A stretch of 5,504 nt of DNA from NIOZ-UU13 sp032250555 (GCA_032250555.1 JAVVFI010000361.1:1-5504); one strand, 5' to 3'; numbered from the stretch's first letter, positions 1 to 5,474 are shown. The notes: generated from the sequence alone by a model not told the origin. Numbers and translations: made by a program.

Positions 1-1
1 C

Positions 2-658
2 GGGATACTGGATAAAGATAAGCTTTATACGAATGCTAACCGGCTCGTTACTCTTCTCGACAATCATGACCTCAGCAAGAGGTTCATGACCGAAACTTTA
101 GACAGATGGGGACACTGGGACAGACTCAGGGCTAATAAGATAGTTAAGCTTAGTTTGTCATTTTTATTTACGACCAGGGGTATTCCTCAGATTTATTACG
201 GCACGGAAATTGGAATGGAAGGATACGCCGATCCCGACAACAGACGTGATATGCGATGGGAAATATTCGGCCAGGACTGCATACCCCTCGAACAATATAA
301 GTATGAGAGGGACATATTCGACCATACGAAAAAACTTATAGAGATCAGACGCCGGAATGAAGCCGTTCGATACGGCTATCTTTTCACCCTGTTTGCTGAT
401 CATTTTGTCTATTGCTATATGAGAGAATTCAAAGGCAATACGATAATTGTTGCGATAAATAATGGTTTTGAGAACATGCCTTCTCCCCTGGCGGTTGAGA
501 TTAATAAAAACGCAAATATACCTCAGCGTATCAAGGATAACCTGAAAAACAAAACTTTTACCAATCTGTTCGATTCAGTGGACACAGTTACTGTCAAGAG
601 TGGCTCTCTAAATATACAGGTCCCTGGCAAAGAAGCAAAAATCTACAAGGCTACATAA
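2..658 (+). CDS. GH13 alpha-amylase/neopullulanase-type glycoside hydrolase, C-terminal part (5' end outside window)
   Basis: This reading frame is open from the first base and ends at TAA 656-658, so only the last 218 residues are visible. Counting from the first codon in the window, LDNHD at residues 19-23 is GH13 conserved region IV; its final Asp (bases 68-70) is the transition-state-stabilising catalytic residue of the family. GIPQIYYGTE at 60-69 is the next conserved strand and loop, followed by DPDNRRDMRW at 77-86, a pattern common in cyclomaltodextrinase/neopullulanase-like members. Residues from about 125 form the small C-terminal beta domain. The nucleophile and acid/base residues lie upstream of the window. 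The enzyme should hydrolyse alpha-1,4 (perhaps alpha-1,6) glucans or maltodextrins; the exact substrate and the presence of a signal peptide cannot be judged. An internal ATG at base 86 falls after the catalytic Asp and is not a credible start. The gene converges on isocitrate dehydrogenase with a 17-bp gap. Confidence 0.92.
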   Translation, partial: GILDKDKLYTNANRLVTLLDNHDLSKRFMTETLDRWGHWDRLRANKIVKLSLSFLFTTRGIPQIYYGTEIGMEGYADPDNRRDMRWEIFGQDCIPLEQYKYERDIFDHTKKLIEIRRRNEAVRYGYLFTLFADHFVYCYMREFKGNTIIVAINNGFENMPSPLAVEINKNANIPQRIKDNLKNKTFTNLFDSVDTVTVKSGSLNIQVPGKEAKIYKAT

Positions 659-675
659 CAAAATGTCTTTTGATT

Positions 676-1755
676 TTAAGTTTTAATCTTTTCGATAATC
701 GCGTCTGCCATCTGGCTTGTGCCTACGGCGGTCGGGTCATCGCGGTTGGGTTTCATATCGTATGTAACACTCTTACCCTCGGCTATAACCGCGGCGACTG
801 CATTTTCGAGATTGTCCGCCTCGGTCATTTTTCCCATATGTCTCAGCATCAGAACCCCACTGAGTATAAGTGCCGTAGGATTGACCTTGTTCTGGCCTTT
901 ATATTTCGGCGCGCTGCCGTGTGTCGCCTCAAAAATGGCCCCTTTTTCGCCGATGTTTCCGCCTGGCGCAACTCCAAGGCCGCCGACCAAACCCGCACAC
1001 AAATCACTGATGATATCACCGTATAGATTAGGCAGCACGAGGACATCATAAAGCTCCGGCTTTTGAATCAACTGCATACACATATTATCGACGATGCGGT
1101 CCTCGAATTCGATATCGGAATTTTTCTTTGCGACCTCCCGGCTTACGTCAAGCCACAATCCGTCCGTGAACTTCATAATATTGGCTTTATGCACGCTCGT
1201 TACTTTTTTACGCCCTAACTTGCGCGCATAATCGAAGGCGAATTGAACAATACGCTCGGAACCTTCAACCGAAATAGGCTTTATGGTTATACCCGAATTT
1301 CCTCTTACCTTTTTCTCGCTGTGCTTGTTGACCCAGTTTATCAGCTCATCCGTATCATCTTTGCCCCGTTGGAACTCGACGCCGGCATAGCAATCCTCAG
1401 TATTTTCCCGCACGACCACAAGGTCGATATCGGAATATCTGCTGCGCACGCCTTCATAGCTTTTGCATGGCCTAAGGCATGCATATAAATCCAGCATCTG
1501 GCGAAGATGAACGTTTATACTCCGAAAACCCGTCCCGACCGGTGTGGTAATCGGGGCCTTAATCGCGGTACCGGTCTTCTTTATCGCCTCTACTGTTTCA
1601 TCAGGCAGGGGGGTGCCTGTGCGTTCCATTACATCAGTGCCGGCCTCTTTTATCAGCCAGTTGATATCCGCACCTGTTGCATCGATACATCTGCGAGTTG
1701 CCTCTGCTATTTCCGGGCCGATACCGTCGCCCGTAACTAAAGTTACATCAGTCAT
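676..1755 (-). CDS. icd: isocitrate dehydrogenase (short isocitrate/isopropylmalate dehydrogenase family type)
   Basis: Complete 359-residue beta-decarboxylating dehydrogenase that converts isocitrate to 2-oxoglutarate in the TCA cycle, in the cytoplasm. The isocitrate-binding set known from the E. coli enzyme is present: S79, N81 and R85 in a RSINVHLR motif, R95, R116, Y123, K190, D223, and D247/D251 in NLYGDIISD. The SxN signature separates it from isopropylmalate dehydrogenase. HGSAPKYKGQNKVNP at 279-293 lies in the cofactor loop. K284, Y285, V291 and Y332 match the NADP-type residues of E. coli IDH (K344, Y345, V351, Y391), but the position of R395 is P336, so NADP versus NAD use is uncertain; many proteins of this length are annotated as NAD-type. 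The ATG start is supported by GGAG (minus strand, bases 1764-1767) eight bases upstream and by a near-consensus promoter. It appears to be a single-gene transcript converging on the glycosidase. Homoisocitrate dehydrogenase is a less likely alternative. Confidence 0.93.
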   Translation of the reverse strand: MTDVTLVTGDGIGPEIAEATRRCIDATGADINWLIKEAGTDVMERTGTPLPDETVEAIKKTGTAIKAPITTPVGTGFRSINVHLRQMLDLYACLRPCKSYEGVRSRYSDIDLVVVRENTEDCYAGVEFQRGKDDTDELINWVNKHSEKKVRGNSGITIKPISVEGSERIVQFAFDYARKLGRKKVTSVHKANIMKFTDGLWLDVSREVAKKNSDIEFEDRIVDNMCMQLIQKPELYDVLVLPNLYGDIISDLCAGLVGGLGVAPGGNIGEKGAIFEATHGSAPKYKGQNKVNPTALILSGVLMLRHMGKMTEADNLENAVAAVIAEGKSVTYDMKPNRDDPTAVGTSQMADAIIEKIKT

Positions 1756-1786
1756 TTATATTACTCCAAAAAAGTTACAAAAAAAC

Positions 1787-1815
1787 ATAATATCTACTAA
1801 TGCTAAAAATGTCAA
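1787..1815 (-). promoter_or_regulatory. sigma-70-type promoter of isocitrate dehydrogenase
   Basis: Read on the minus strand, a perfect -35 box TTGACA (bases 1810-1815) is followed by a 17-bp spacer and a -10 box TATTAT (bases 1787-1792, five of six matches to TATAAT). Transcription would begin near base 1780, giving a 5' leader of about 25 nt that contains the GGAG ribosome binding site. The placement relative to the gene start is ideal. The upstream edge of the -35 box lies only four bases from a phased TTGG repeat array. Prediction from sequence only. Confidence 0.75.
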
Positions 1816-1819
1816 TAGA

Positions 1820-1957
1820 TTGGCTTTGTTTGGGTTTGAAATTGGCTTTAATTGGGTTTGTTTTGGCTTATATTGGCTTTGAATTGGGTTTGAAATTGGG
1901 TTTGTTTTTTGTGAAATCGGCATTTTGGAACGAAAAACGCATAAAATTGGCTTTGTT
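1820..1957. repeat. degenerate tandem repeat TTGG(G/C)TTTG, about 11-bp period, eight units plus one outlier
   Basis: Units matching TTGG(G/C)TTTG with two to three trailing A/T bases (two units degenerate at the end) start at 1820, 1830, 1842, 1852, 1863, 1873, 1884 and 1896; the steps are 10, 12, 10, 11, 10, 11 and 12 bp. An isolated copy follows at 1947. G and C variants are mixed. The spacing is close to one DNA helical turn and is not a multiple of three, so no peptide repeat is kept in one frame, which argues against coding. On the minus strand it forms spurious open stretches rich in Lys-Pro-Asn and Gln-Thr-Gln-Phe. From memory, such motifs recur in non-coding DNA of Phycisphaerae-like planctomycetes; that link is recollection, not a search result. 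The array sits directly upstream of the isocitrate dehydrogenase promoter. Confidence 0.8.
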
Positions 1958-1977
1958 TTGCATAAAAAGGGTTGATT

Positions 1978-1995
1978 TGTAGAGAGTTCTCTACA
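1978..1995. repeat. perfect inverted repeat TGTAGAGA-GT-TCTCTACA
   Basis: Two perfect 8-bp arms are separated by two bases. The half-site recurs nearby as TGTAGAGG at 1999-2006, and an unpaired TGTAGAGA occurs again in the other spacer near 3711. With a 2-nt centre it is a poor RNA hairpin and looks more like a dimeric protein-binding site or part of a dispersed repeat. It lies about 200 bp upstream of the isocitrate dehydrogenase transcription start, which is far for a simple operator. Function unknown. Confidence 0.55.
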
Positions 1996-2019
1996 GTTGT
2001 AGAGGGAAAATTAGTGAAG

Positions 2020-2051
2020 AGTGAGCTAAAGTGCCTAAAGTGAGCTAAAGT
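2020..2051. repeat. 13-bp direct repeat AGTGAGCTAAAGT, period 19
   Basis: Exact copies occur at 2020-2032 and 2039-2051, with a partial CCTAAAG copy between them. It forms part of the repeat-rich spacer, and no gene is associated with it. An 11-bp portion, AAGTGAGCTAA, also appears at 3825-3835 on the far side of the membrane protein gene. Confidence 0.6.
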
Positions 2052-2468
2052 TGGATAATTGATGCTCATAAACTCGAAATCCTAATATCTAAATCCGAAA
2101 CAATCTCAAAATACAAATGATTCAAATTCAAAACTAATCTGGGATTTTCGTGGCTTTCTGGCCTGAATTTCGCCTTCTGGCGTGTTGCGTTAGCTTTCTT
2201 GCTAACAAGCGTGTATTATAACATATTTTAAACGAAAATTCAATGAAAAACGGATAAATATCTCCAATACTCCACACTGTCTCTCTGGTGTTTGATGCTC
2301 GGGAAGTACCATCCACTTCGCTCACTTCATTCGCTCAGTGGCTGCCACCCGTCACCCGTCGGTTATCGATCTGCTGCTAATTATCTCTTTGGATTACAAT
2401 GGCAAACACAGTTCGCACACAAATCAAGCTTTCCAATGATCACACTAAGACGTATTAGATCTCCTATG
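2052..2468. other. gene-free AT-rich spacer with short repeats and hairpins
   Basis: No convincing coding region is present on either strand: the open stretches are short, compositionally biased and lack ribosome binding sites. Bases 2070-2140 are a low-complexity run of CAAAT/GAAAT/CAAATT words. Two small hairpins follow: CGCC-TTCT-GGCG at 2171-2182 and GTTAGC-TTTCTT-GCTAAC at 2189-2206. At 2313-2341 CCACT and AGTGG arms enclose two exact TTCGCTCA copies (2317-2324 and 2330-2337). No terminator with a stem and T-run is visible for the minus-strand gene that ends at 2469. The whole stretch resembles accumulated dispersed-repeat debris typical of large environmental genomes. Confidence 0.6.
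2171..2206. repeat. two adjacent small hairpins
   Basis: CGCC-TTCT-GGCG (2171-2182) is followed six bases later by GTTAGC-TTTCTT-GCTAAC (2189-2206), both with perfect stems. The first is preceded by a related GGCTTTCTGGC word at 2152-2162. There is no T-run directly after either stem on either strand, so they are not classic intrinsic terminators. They may belong to a dispersed repeat element. Confidence 0.5.
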
Positions 2469-3527
2469 TTAAAAGTCTCCTTTCTTAAGCTCGCTGATAG
2501 CACTCTCTATTTTTTTAAGGCTTGTTACTATTGCTTCTTGTGGATGTAGTTGGCTATTTCGGTAAGCTTCTAAATCTACTACCACTTCCTCAGACAATGG
2601 TTTTTCTAAGAAATTGTATGTTGCTGTTATTGTAAATTGCCTTGGTCTGCGCTGATTATCTTCTTTAAATATATCATTTCCAGTACCAAGATAGAATATG
2701 AGTTCTGCCCCTGGTGAAAAAGTTTTAATTTCTTCAGTAAAAGCATAAATATTTCTCAAATTATATTCTTCCTCTTGATTTTCTCGCGACGGATAGTAAT
2801 CTTTATCAAGTTTGAGCTGTAACTTTTCTGCAATTGCTTTTCCAGTATTACATATTCTCAAGCAGATCATTCTATTACCAGGAACTAAAAATGTGGATGG
2901 AACAATGTAAGGTCGAATGCTCGCTTCAAGTTGATCCCGCATAACTTTGACTGCCTGACAGTTTGCTTTCAAAATTCGCCAAGTGACAATAACATATGCT
3001 ATCGTTACAAATATTAGGACAAAGGTCAAAACATTAGCAACAGAAAAACCAGCAATAGTTATCTGATTTGATATGCCTTCACTTGAATTTGTCAGAAAGC
3101 TAATATTGGTGTTGCCCCATATTAATCCAAGAATACATCCCCATATAAAGAGAATTATAGCCAAGCACACATTGTAAATAAGTCGTTGCCGCCCTGCGGG
3201 GTAATGTTTGCTCTCATTTAGATGTTGTTTGAATCCAAATACTCGTTCGAGTTCCTTACAACGGTCATATTTTCTCTTTTTAAGTTCGATGAGTGCATTT
3301 GCTAACAACCAAACAAGGCCTATTAGGGATATCCCAAGTACACCTAACAGTGTGCTCGTAATGGGATAATTGAGCGAACCTTCTTTTCTAATTACAAATA
3401 TCAAAAGGGCTATATTTGCTGCACACGCCACTCCAGTAGCTGTCCAGATTAGATTGCCGTGATGTTCTGCAGAATCTTGAGCCTTCTTATATTCTGTAAG
3501 GAATTTATTTTTTTCGTCAGAATCCAT
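2469..3527 (-). CDS. hypothetical four-TM membrane protein with C-terminal soluble beta-rich domain
   Basis: Complete 352-residue protein of unknown function. A short polar helix (1-24) precedes a hydrophobic segment at 26-46 and another at 57-80, followed by a basic/charged helix containing KKRKYDRCKELERVFGF (83-99). Two more membrane segments lie at 116-138 and about 159-183. After the last segment comes a helical linker (MRDQLEASIRPYIV, 196-209) and a soluble region with a likely beta-sandwich pattern (LRICNTGKAIAEKLQL, 223-238). The RPY(V/I)...(L/I)xNxGxxxA pattern after a membrane helix and MRxQ(L/T)EA recurs in many uncharacterised bacterial membrane proteins. The first half recalls two-TM proteins with a cytoplasmic charged helix, so the gene may be a fusion of two modules. 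The ATG is supported by GAAGGA at 3538-3543, ten bases upstream. The gene stands alone between spacers and is more AT-rich than its neighbours. No catalytic motif was recognised. Confidence 0.8.
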   Translation of the reverse strand: MDSDEKNKFLTEYKKAQDSAEHHGNLIWTATGVACAANIALLIFVIRKEGSLNYPITSTLLGVLGISLIGLVWLLANALIELKKRKYDRCKELERVFGFKQHLNESKHYPAGRQRLIYNVCLAIILFIWGCILGLIWGNTNISFLTNSSEGISNQITIAGFSVANVLTFVLIFVTIAYVIVTWRILKANCQAVKVMRDQLEASIRPYIVPSTFLVPGNRMICLRICNTGKAIAEKLQLKLDKDYYPSRENQEEEYNLRNIYAFTEEIKTFSPGAELIFYLGTGNDIFKEDNQRRPRQFTITATYNFLEKPLSEEVVVDLEAYRNSQLHPQEAIVTSLKKIESAISELKKGDF

Positions 3528-3644
3528 ATGAAATCAATCCTTCAAAATCTCTTTTTATTAGTTTTATCAGTGACAGTAAACCTTTTTTTCTCTTCTACAT
3601 TTCATTATCAAACCATAAGTCCGCAATTCCCGCCAAAAGTTTCT

Positions 3645-3659
3645 TGTCATTCTATGACA
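3645..3659. repeat. perfect inverted repeat TGTCAT-TCT-ATGACA
   Basis: Two 6-bp arms surround a 3-bp centre, the form of a dimeric regulator site rather than an RNA hairpin. It lies about 120 bp upstream of the membrane protein start, on the side where its promoter would be. A regulatory role is speculation; chance occurrence is possible. Confidence 0.4.
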
Positions 3660-3775
3660 CTCAGGACAGGTCTCATGTTGATTTCGCTCCCGGTTGTTTC
3701 ACGCCTTTAGGTGTAGAGAATAACATAAAGAAAATTAAATATCAAAATGTAAATAGGAAAATTATGGAGGCCCTT

Positions 3776-3811
3776 CCCCCGGCAGAAAAGCAGGTAAGCA
3801 CACACCGGGGG
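3776..3811. repeat. GC-rich stem CCCCCGG / CCGGGGG with 22-nt loop
   Basis: Seven perfectly paired G/C bases (3776-3782 with 3805-3811) enclose a 22-nt loop, standing out in an AT-rich spacer. No T-run follows on either strand (GTAAACTCC to the right, GGGCCTCC on the minus strand), so it is not a typical intrinsic terminator. It could be a structured RNA element or a remnant of a mobile-element end. Confidence 0.5.
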
Positions 3812-3854
3812 TAAACTCCAAAGCAAGTGAGCTAACATCGAGGATAAACTCCAA
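3812..3854. repeat. 10-bp direct repeat TAAACTCCAA, period 33
   Basis: TAAACTCCAA occurs at 3812-3821 and 3845-3854, each preceded by a G-rich base context (GGGG and GGA). It directly follows the GC-rich stem at 3776-3811. No associated gene or function is visible; two copies are too few to call an array. Confidence 0.4.
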
Positions 3855-4004
3855 GACAAAAATCTCCGAGGTCGAGTGGACGTAATATAGCTCCTTCATT
3901 TAGGCATACTTTGTATTCCCGGTTTCTCTTCTCTTTCGATTTAAGAGTGTCACAATATTCTGCCATGCGAAAGAACATCAACGTCCCTCAAAGAACTGTG
4001 CATG

Positions 4005-4024
4005 CAGAGTGTTAACAAACTCTG
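4005..4024. repeat. inverted repeat CAGAGT-GTTAACAA-ACTCTG
   Basis: A perfect 6-bp stem with an 8-nt loop lies about 100 bp beyond the DnaJ stop codon in its direction of transcription. There is no U-run after the stem, so it might stabilise an mRNA 3' end or act as a weak Rho-dependent context, but it is not a standard terminator. Confidence 0.35.
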
Positions 4025-4122
4025 TTGAAGCTGACTTCCACAAGTTCGGCTTACTACTGTATCTGACGTATTTATAGGTTTTGCAGTCTTCTCACAAGAG
4101 TGTTTCTTTACTATATCAATCT

Positions 4123-5142
4123 TCAGTTGAATTCCTTGAGTATTTCTTTCTGTCTTGGAGTGAGTTTTTTCGGAACGGTGACGGCAACCCGAAACAGATG
4201 ATCGCCTCCCTTGATTCCTTCCCCCTTGAGCCTGACTAAATTGTTGGTTGAAGTACCAGCCGGTATGGATACGGATACCCGGCCATGAAGGGTTTTAGCA
4301 TCAACCTTACCTCCCAAAGCTGCTATCCAGAATGGAATATCGAGGTCCGAATAAATATTACTGCCCTCTCTTCGGAATACACTGTCGGGCTGAACACGTA
4401 TTGTCAAATAGAGATCTCCCTTGGCGTGTCCATCGCGACCGGGGTGGCCCATCCCGCGCAACCGGAGAACCTGTCCGTTACTGACACCTTCGGGTATACG
4501 GACATCGATTTTCTTCTTTTTATCAATTAGACCCTTTCCATGACAATCGGTACAACGATTCCTTCGGTCGGTACCAGAACCTCCACAAGATGGACAGGGT
4601 TGGGAGATGCTGAAAAACTGACCAGCATCCGAACTTGTTTTTGATAACCGTCCCGTGCCAGAACAGGCGGAACAAGGACTCTTCCTGCCATCTTTTGAAC
4701 CGGTTCCCTTACATGAATCACATACTTCAGGACCGCTCAGTGTAAGAGATATCCTGCCTCCAAGCGCTGCCATCCGAAATTCAACGGAAACGGACGCTTC
4801 TGCATCTTCTGCAATCGTTTCTTCCCATTGATCCGCATTGATCCTTGTTCCGAAGCCGGAAAAGAGATCTGAATAATTACGGAGTATATCATCGGTGCTG
4901 GTCCATCCCTTGAATCCCGTTTCTTCCACCTTTTCCTGTCCACCCTGGTCATAGGCATTGCGCCGTTTCTTGTCCGATAGAACCGAATAAGCATTGGCGA
5001 TTTCTTTGAATCTTTGCTCTGCCTCTTTGGATCCCTTATTCTTATCAGGGTGATATTTTAAAGCCAGGCGTCGGTAGGCATTCTTTATTTCCGCCTCAGA
5101 TGCTGTTCGGGGAACACCAAGAATCTCATAGTAATCCTTCAT
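4123..5142 (-). CDS. dnaJ: DnaJ-family Hsp40 co-chaperone (four-zinc-motif type, reduced G/F region)
   Basis: Complete 339-residue cytosolic co-chaperone that should stimulate the DnaK (Hsp70) ATPase and deliver unfolded clients. The J domain spans 3-65 with the essential HPD at 31-33. Four CxxCxGxG zinc motifs start at C141, C157, C183 and C197, the class A arrangement, inserted in the first client-binding domain. The second C-terminal domain runs from about 262 to 335 (IAALGGKVDAKTLHGRVSV). Two departures from canonical DnaJ (about 375 residues): the linker at 66-110 is not Gly/Phe-rich, keeping only a DLFSGFG motif at 92-98, and the protein stops right after the second C-terminal domain, without the usual tail of about 30 residues. 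It overlaps the upstream Hsp20 gene by 4 bp, and GGGGA at 5149-5153 six bases before the ATG provides a ribosome binding site, suggesting coupled translation. It may be a second DnaJ paralogue rather than the main one; no dnaK or grpE is visible. Confidence 0.93.
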   Translation of the reverse strand: MKDYYEILGVPRTASEAEIKNAYRRLALKYHPDKNKGSKEAEQRFKEIANAYSVLSDKKRRNAYDQGGQEKVEETGFKGWTSTDDILRNYSDLFSGFGTRINADQWEETIAEDAEASVSVEFRMAALGGRISLTLSGPEVCDSCKGTGSKDGRKSPCSACSGTGRLSKTSSDAGQFFSISQPCPSCGGSGTDRRNRCTDCHGKGLIDKKKKIDVRIPEGVSNGQVLRLRGMGHPGRDGHAKGDLYLTIRVQPDSVFRREGSNIYSDLDIPFWIAALGGKVDAKTLHGRVSVSIPAGTSTNNLVRLKGEGIKGGDHLFRVAVTVPKKLTPRQKEILKEFN

Positions 5143-5420
5143 TTCATATCCCCGGACTCGATTAAAACAATCTCAAGGACACCGCACTCAAAACAGAATT
5201 GGAGGTTTTCCTCTGAGGCAGGTTCTGGAAGCGGTATTGAGCAGAAAATCATCCTGGATTCAGGAAGGGTTCTTTGGGCACGGACAATGATCTGTTTCTC
5301 GACGATTTCGACATCAAGGTCCGGATCCAGTACTCCCGGCAGATCCACAAAGAATCGTACCTGGTGTTCCAGGCGTTTCACGCTGTAAGTAACGATCTCT
5401 TTATTTTCTCTATTAGTCAA
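5139..5420 (-). CDS. short Hsp20/alpha-crystallin-like small heat shock protein
   Basis: A 93-residue protein consisting of little more than an alpha-crystallin-type beta sandwich. HQVRFFVDLPGV (19-30) matches the family's opening strand and DLPGV turn, DLDVEIVEKQIIVRAQR (34-50) the following strands, and GVLEIVL (80-86) the conserved GxL strand. It lacks the N-terminal arm and the C-terminal I-x-I motif that drive assembly of large small-HSP oligomers, so it may be a dimeric holdase or an adaptor; the related CS-like or ArsA-associated HSP20 fold is an alternative. The start is TTG at 5418-5420, chosen because AGGA lies seven bases upstream on the minus strand and no ATG or GTG gives a complete domain. 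It is the first gene of the operon, its TGA overlapping the dnaJ ATG. Family assignment is confident, role inferred from family and neighbour. Confidence 0.82.
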   Translation of the reverse strand: MTNRENKEIVTYSVKRLEHQVRFFVDLPGVLDPDLDVEIVEKQIIVRAQRTLPESRMIFCSIPLPEPASEENLQFCFECGVLEIVLIESGDMK

Positions 5421-5474
5421 TAGCCTTTCCTTTTTCCCGATTTGGTTTCGATATATAGGGATAAGGATTACCTA
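5421..5474. promoter_or_regulatory. 54-bp divergent intergenic region between Hsp20 operon and the right-edge gene
   Basis: It carries ribosome binding sites for both genes: AAAGGAAAGG on the minus strand before the TTG of the Hsp20 gene, and AAGGA at 5463-5467 on the plus strand. A TATATAT core around 5451-5457 is symmetric and could serve as a -10 element either way; on the minus strand TTTTCA lies 18 bp upstream of TATATA (four of six matches in each box). No CIRCE element (TTAGCACTC/GAGTGCTAA) is present. The promoter assignment is weak. Confidence 0.35.

Larger units (their letters stand above)
3528..4122. other. 595-bp gene-poor spacer
   Basis: No gene is supported here. The plus strand has an open frame from ATG 3528 to TAG 3708-3710 whose first 22 residues look hydrophobic, like a signal peptide, but it has no ribosome binding site, and its start abuts the divergent start of the membrane protein gene (shared CATATG). 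A possible weak promoter for that gene reads TTTACT, 17 bp, TAAAAA on the minus strand within 3555-3590 (four of six matches in each box). The rest holds inverted and direct repeats listed separately. No hairpin plus T-run terminator is seen for the DnaJ gene that ends at 4123. Confidence 0.55.

Noticed and set aside
659..672. CAAAA-TGTC-TTTTG inverted repeat between the convergent glycosidase and isocitrate dehydrogenase genes
   Set aside because: The stem is almost pure A/T with one G-C pair, too weak for an intrinsic terminator; no other terminator fits in the 17-bp gap.
670..1882. Several plus-strand open frames opposite isocitrate dehydrogenase
   Set aside because: They are antisense shadows of a highly conserved gene and have no ribosome binding sites or recognisable domains.
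1848..2069. Minus-strand 73-codon open frame rich in Gln, Asn, Phe and Thr
   Set aside because: It reads through the TTGG repeat array and the palindrome, has no ribosome binding site, and its composition follows directly from the DNA repeat.
994..2426. 13-bp exact repeat CGCACACAAATCA at 994-1006 and 2414-2426
   Set aside because: One copy is inside the conserved isocitrate dehydrogenase coding sequence; a match of this length in 5.5 kb is not far from chance.
2403..2462. Plus-strand 19-codon frame MANTVRTQIKLSNDHTKTY
   Set aside because: It has a protein-like composition and a weak GGA six bases upstream, but it is too short to support; possibly a fragment of a lost gene.
3630..3635. TGGC...TTGC sigma-54-like pattern on the minus strand near 3625-3640
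   Set aside because: The spacing between the GG and GC elements is two bases short of the sigma-54 requirement.
3528..3710. Plus-strand 60-codon frame with a signal-peptide-like N-terminus
   Set aside because: No ribosome binding site precedes the ATG, the rest of the peptide shows no domain character, and the hydrophobic start is explained by T-rich DNA.
4285..4994. Open frames in other frames across the DnaJ gene
   Set aside because: They overlap the strongly supported DnaJ coding sequence and show no family motifs.
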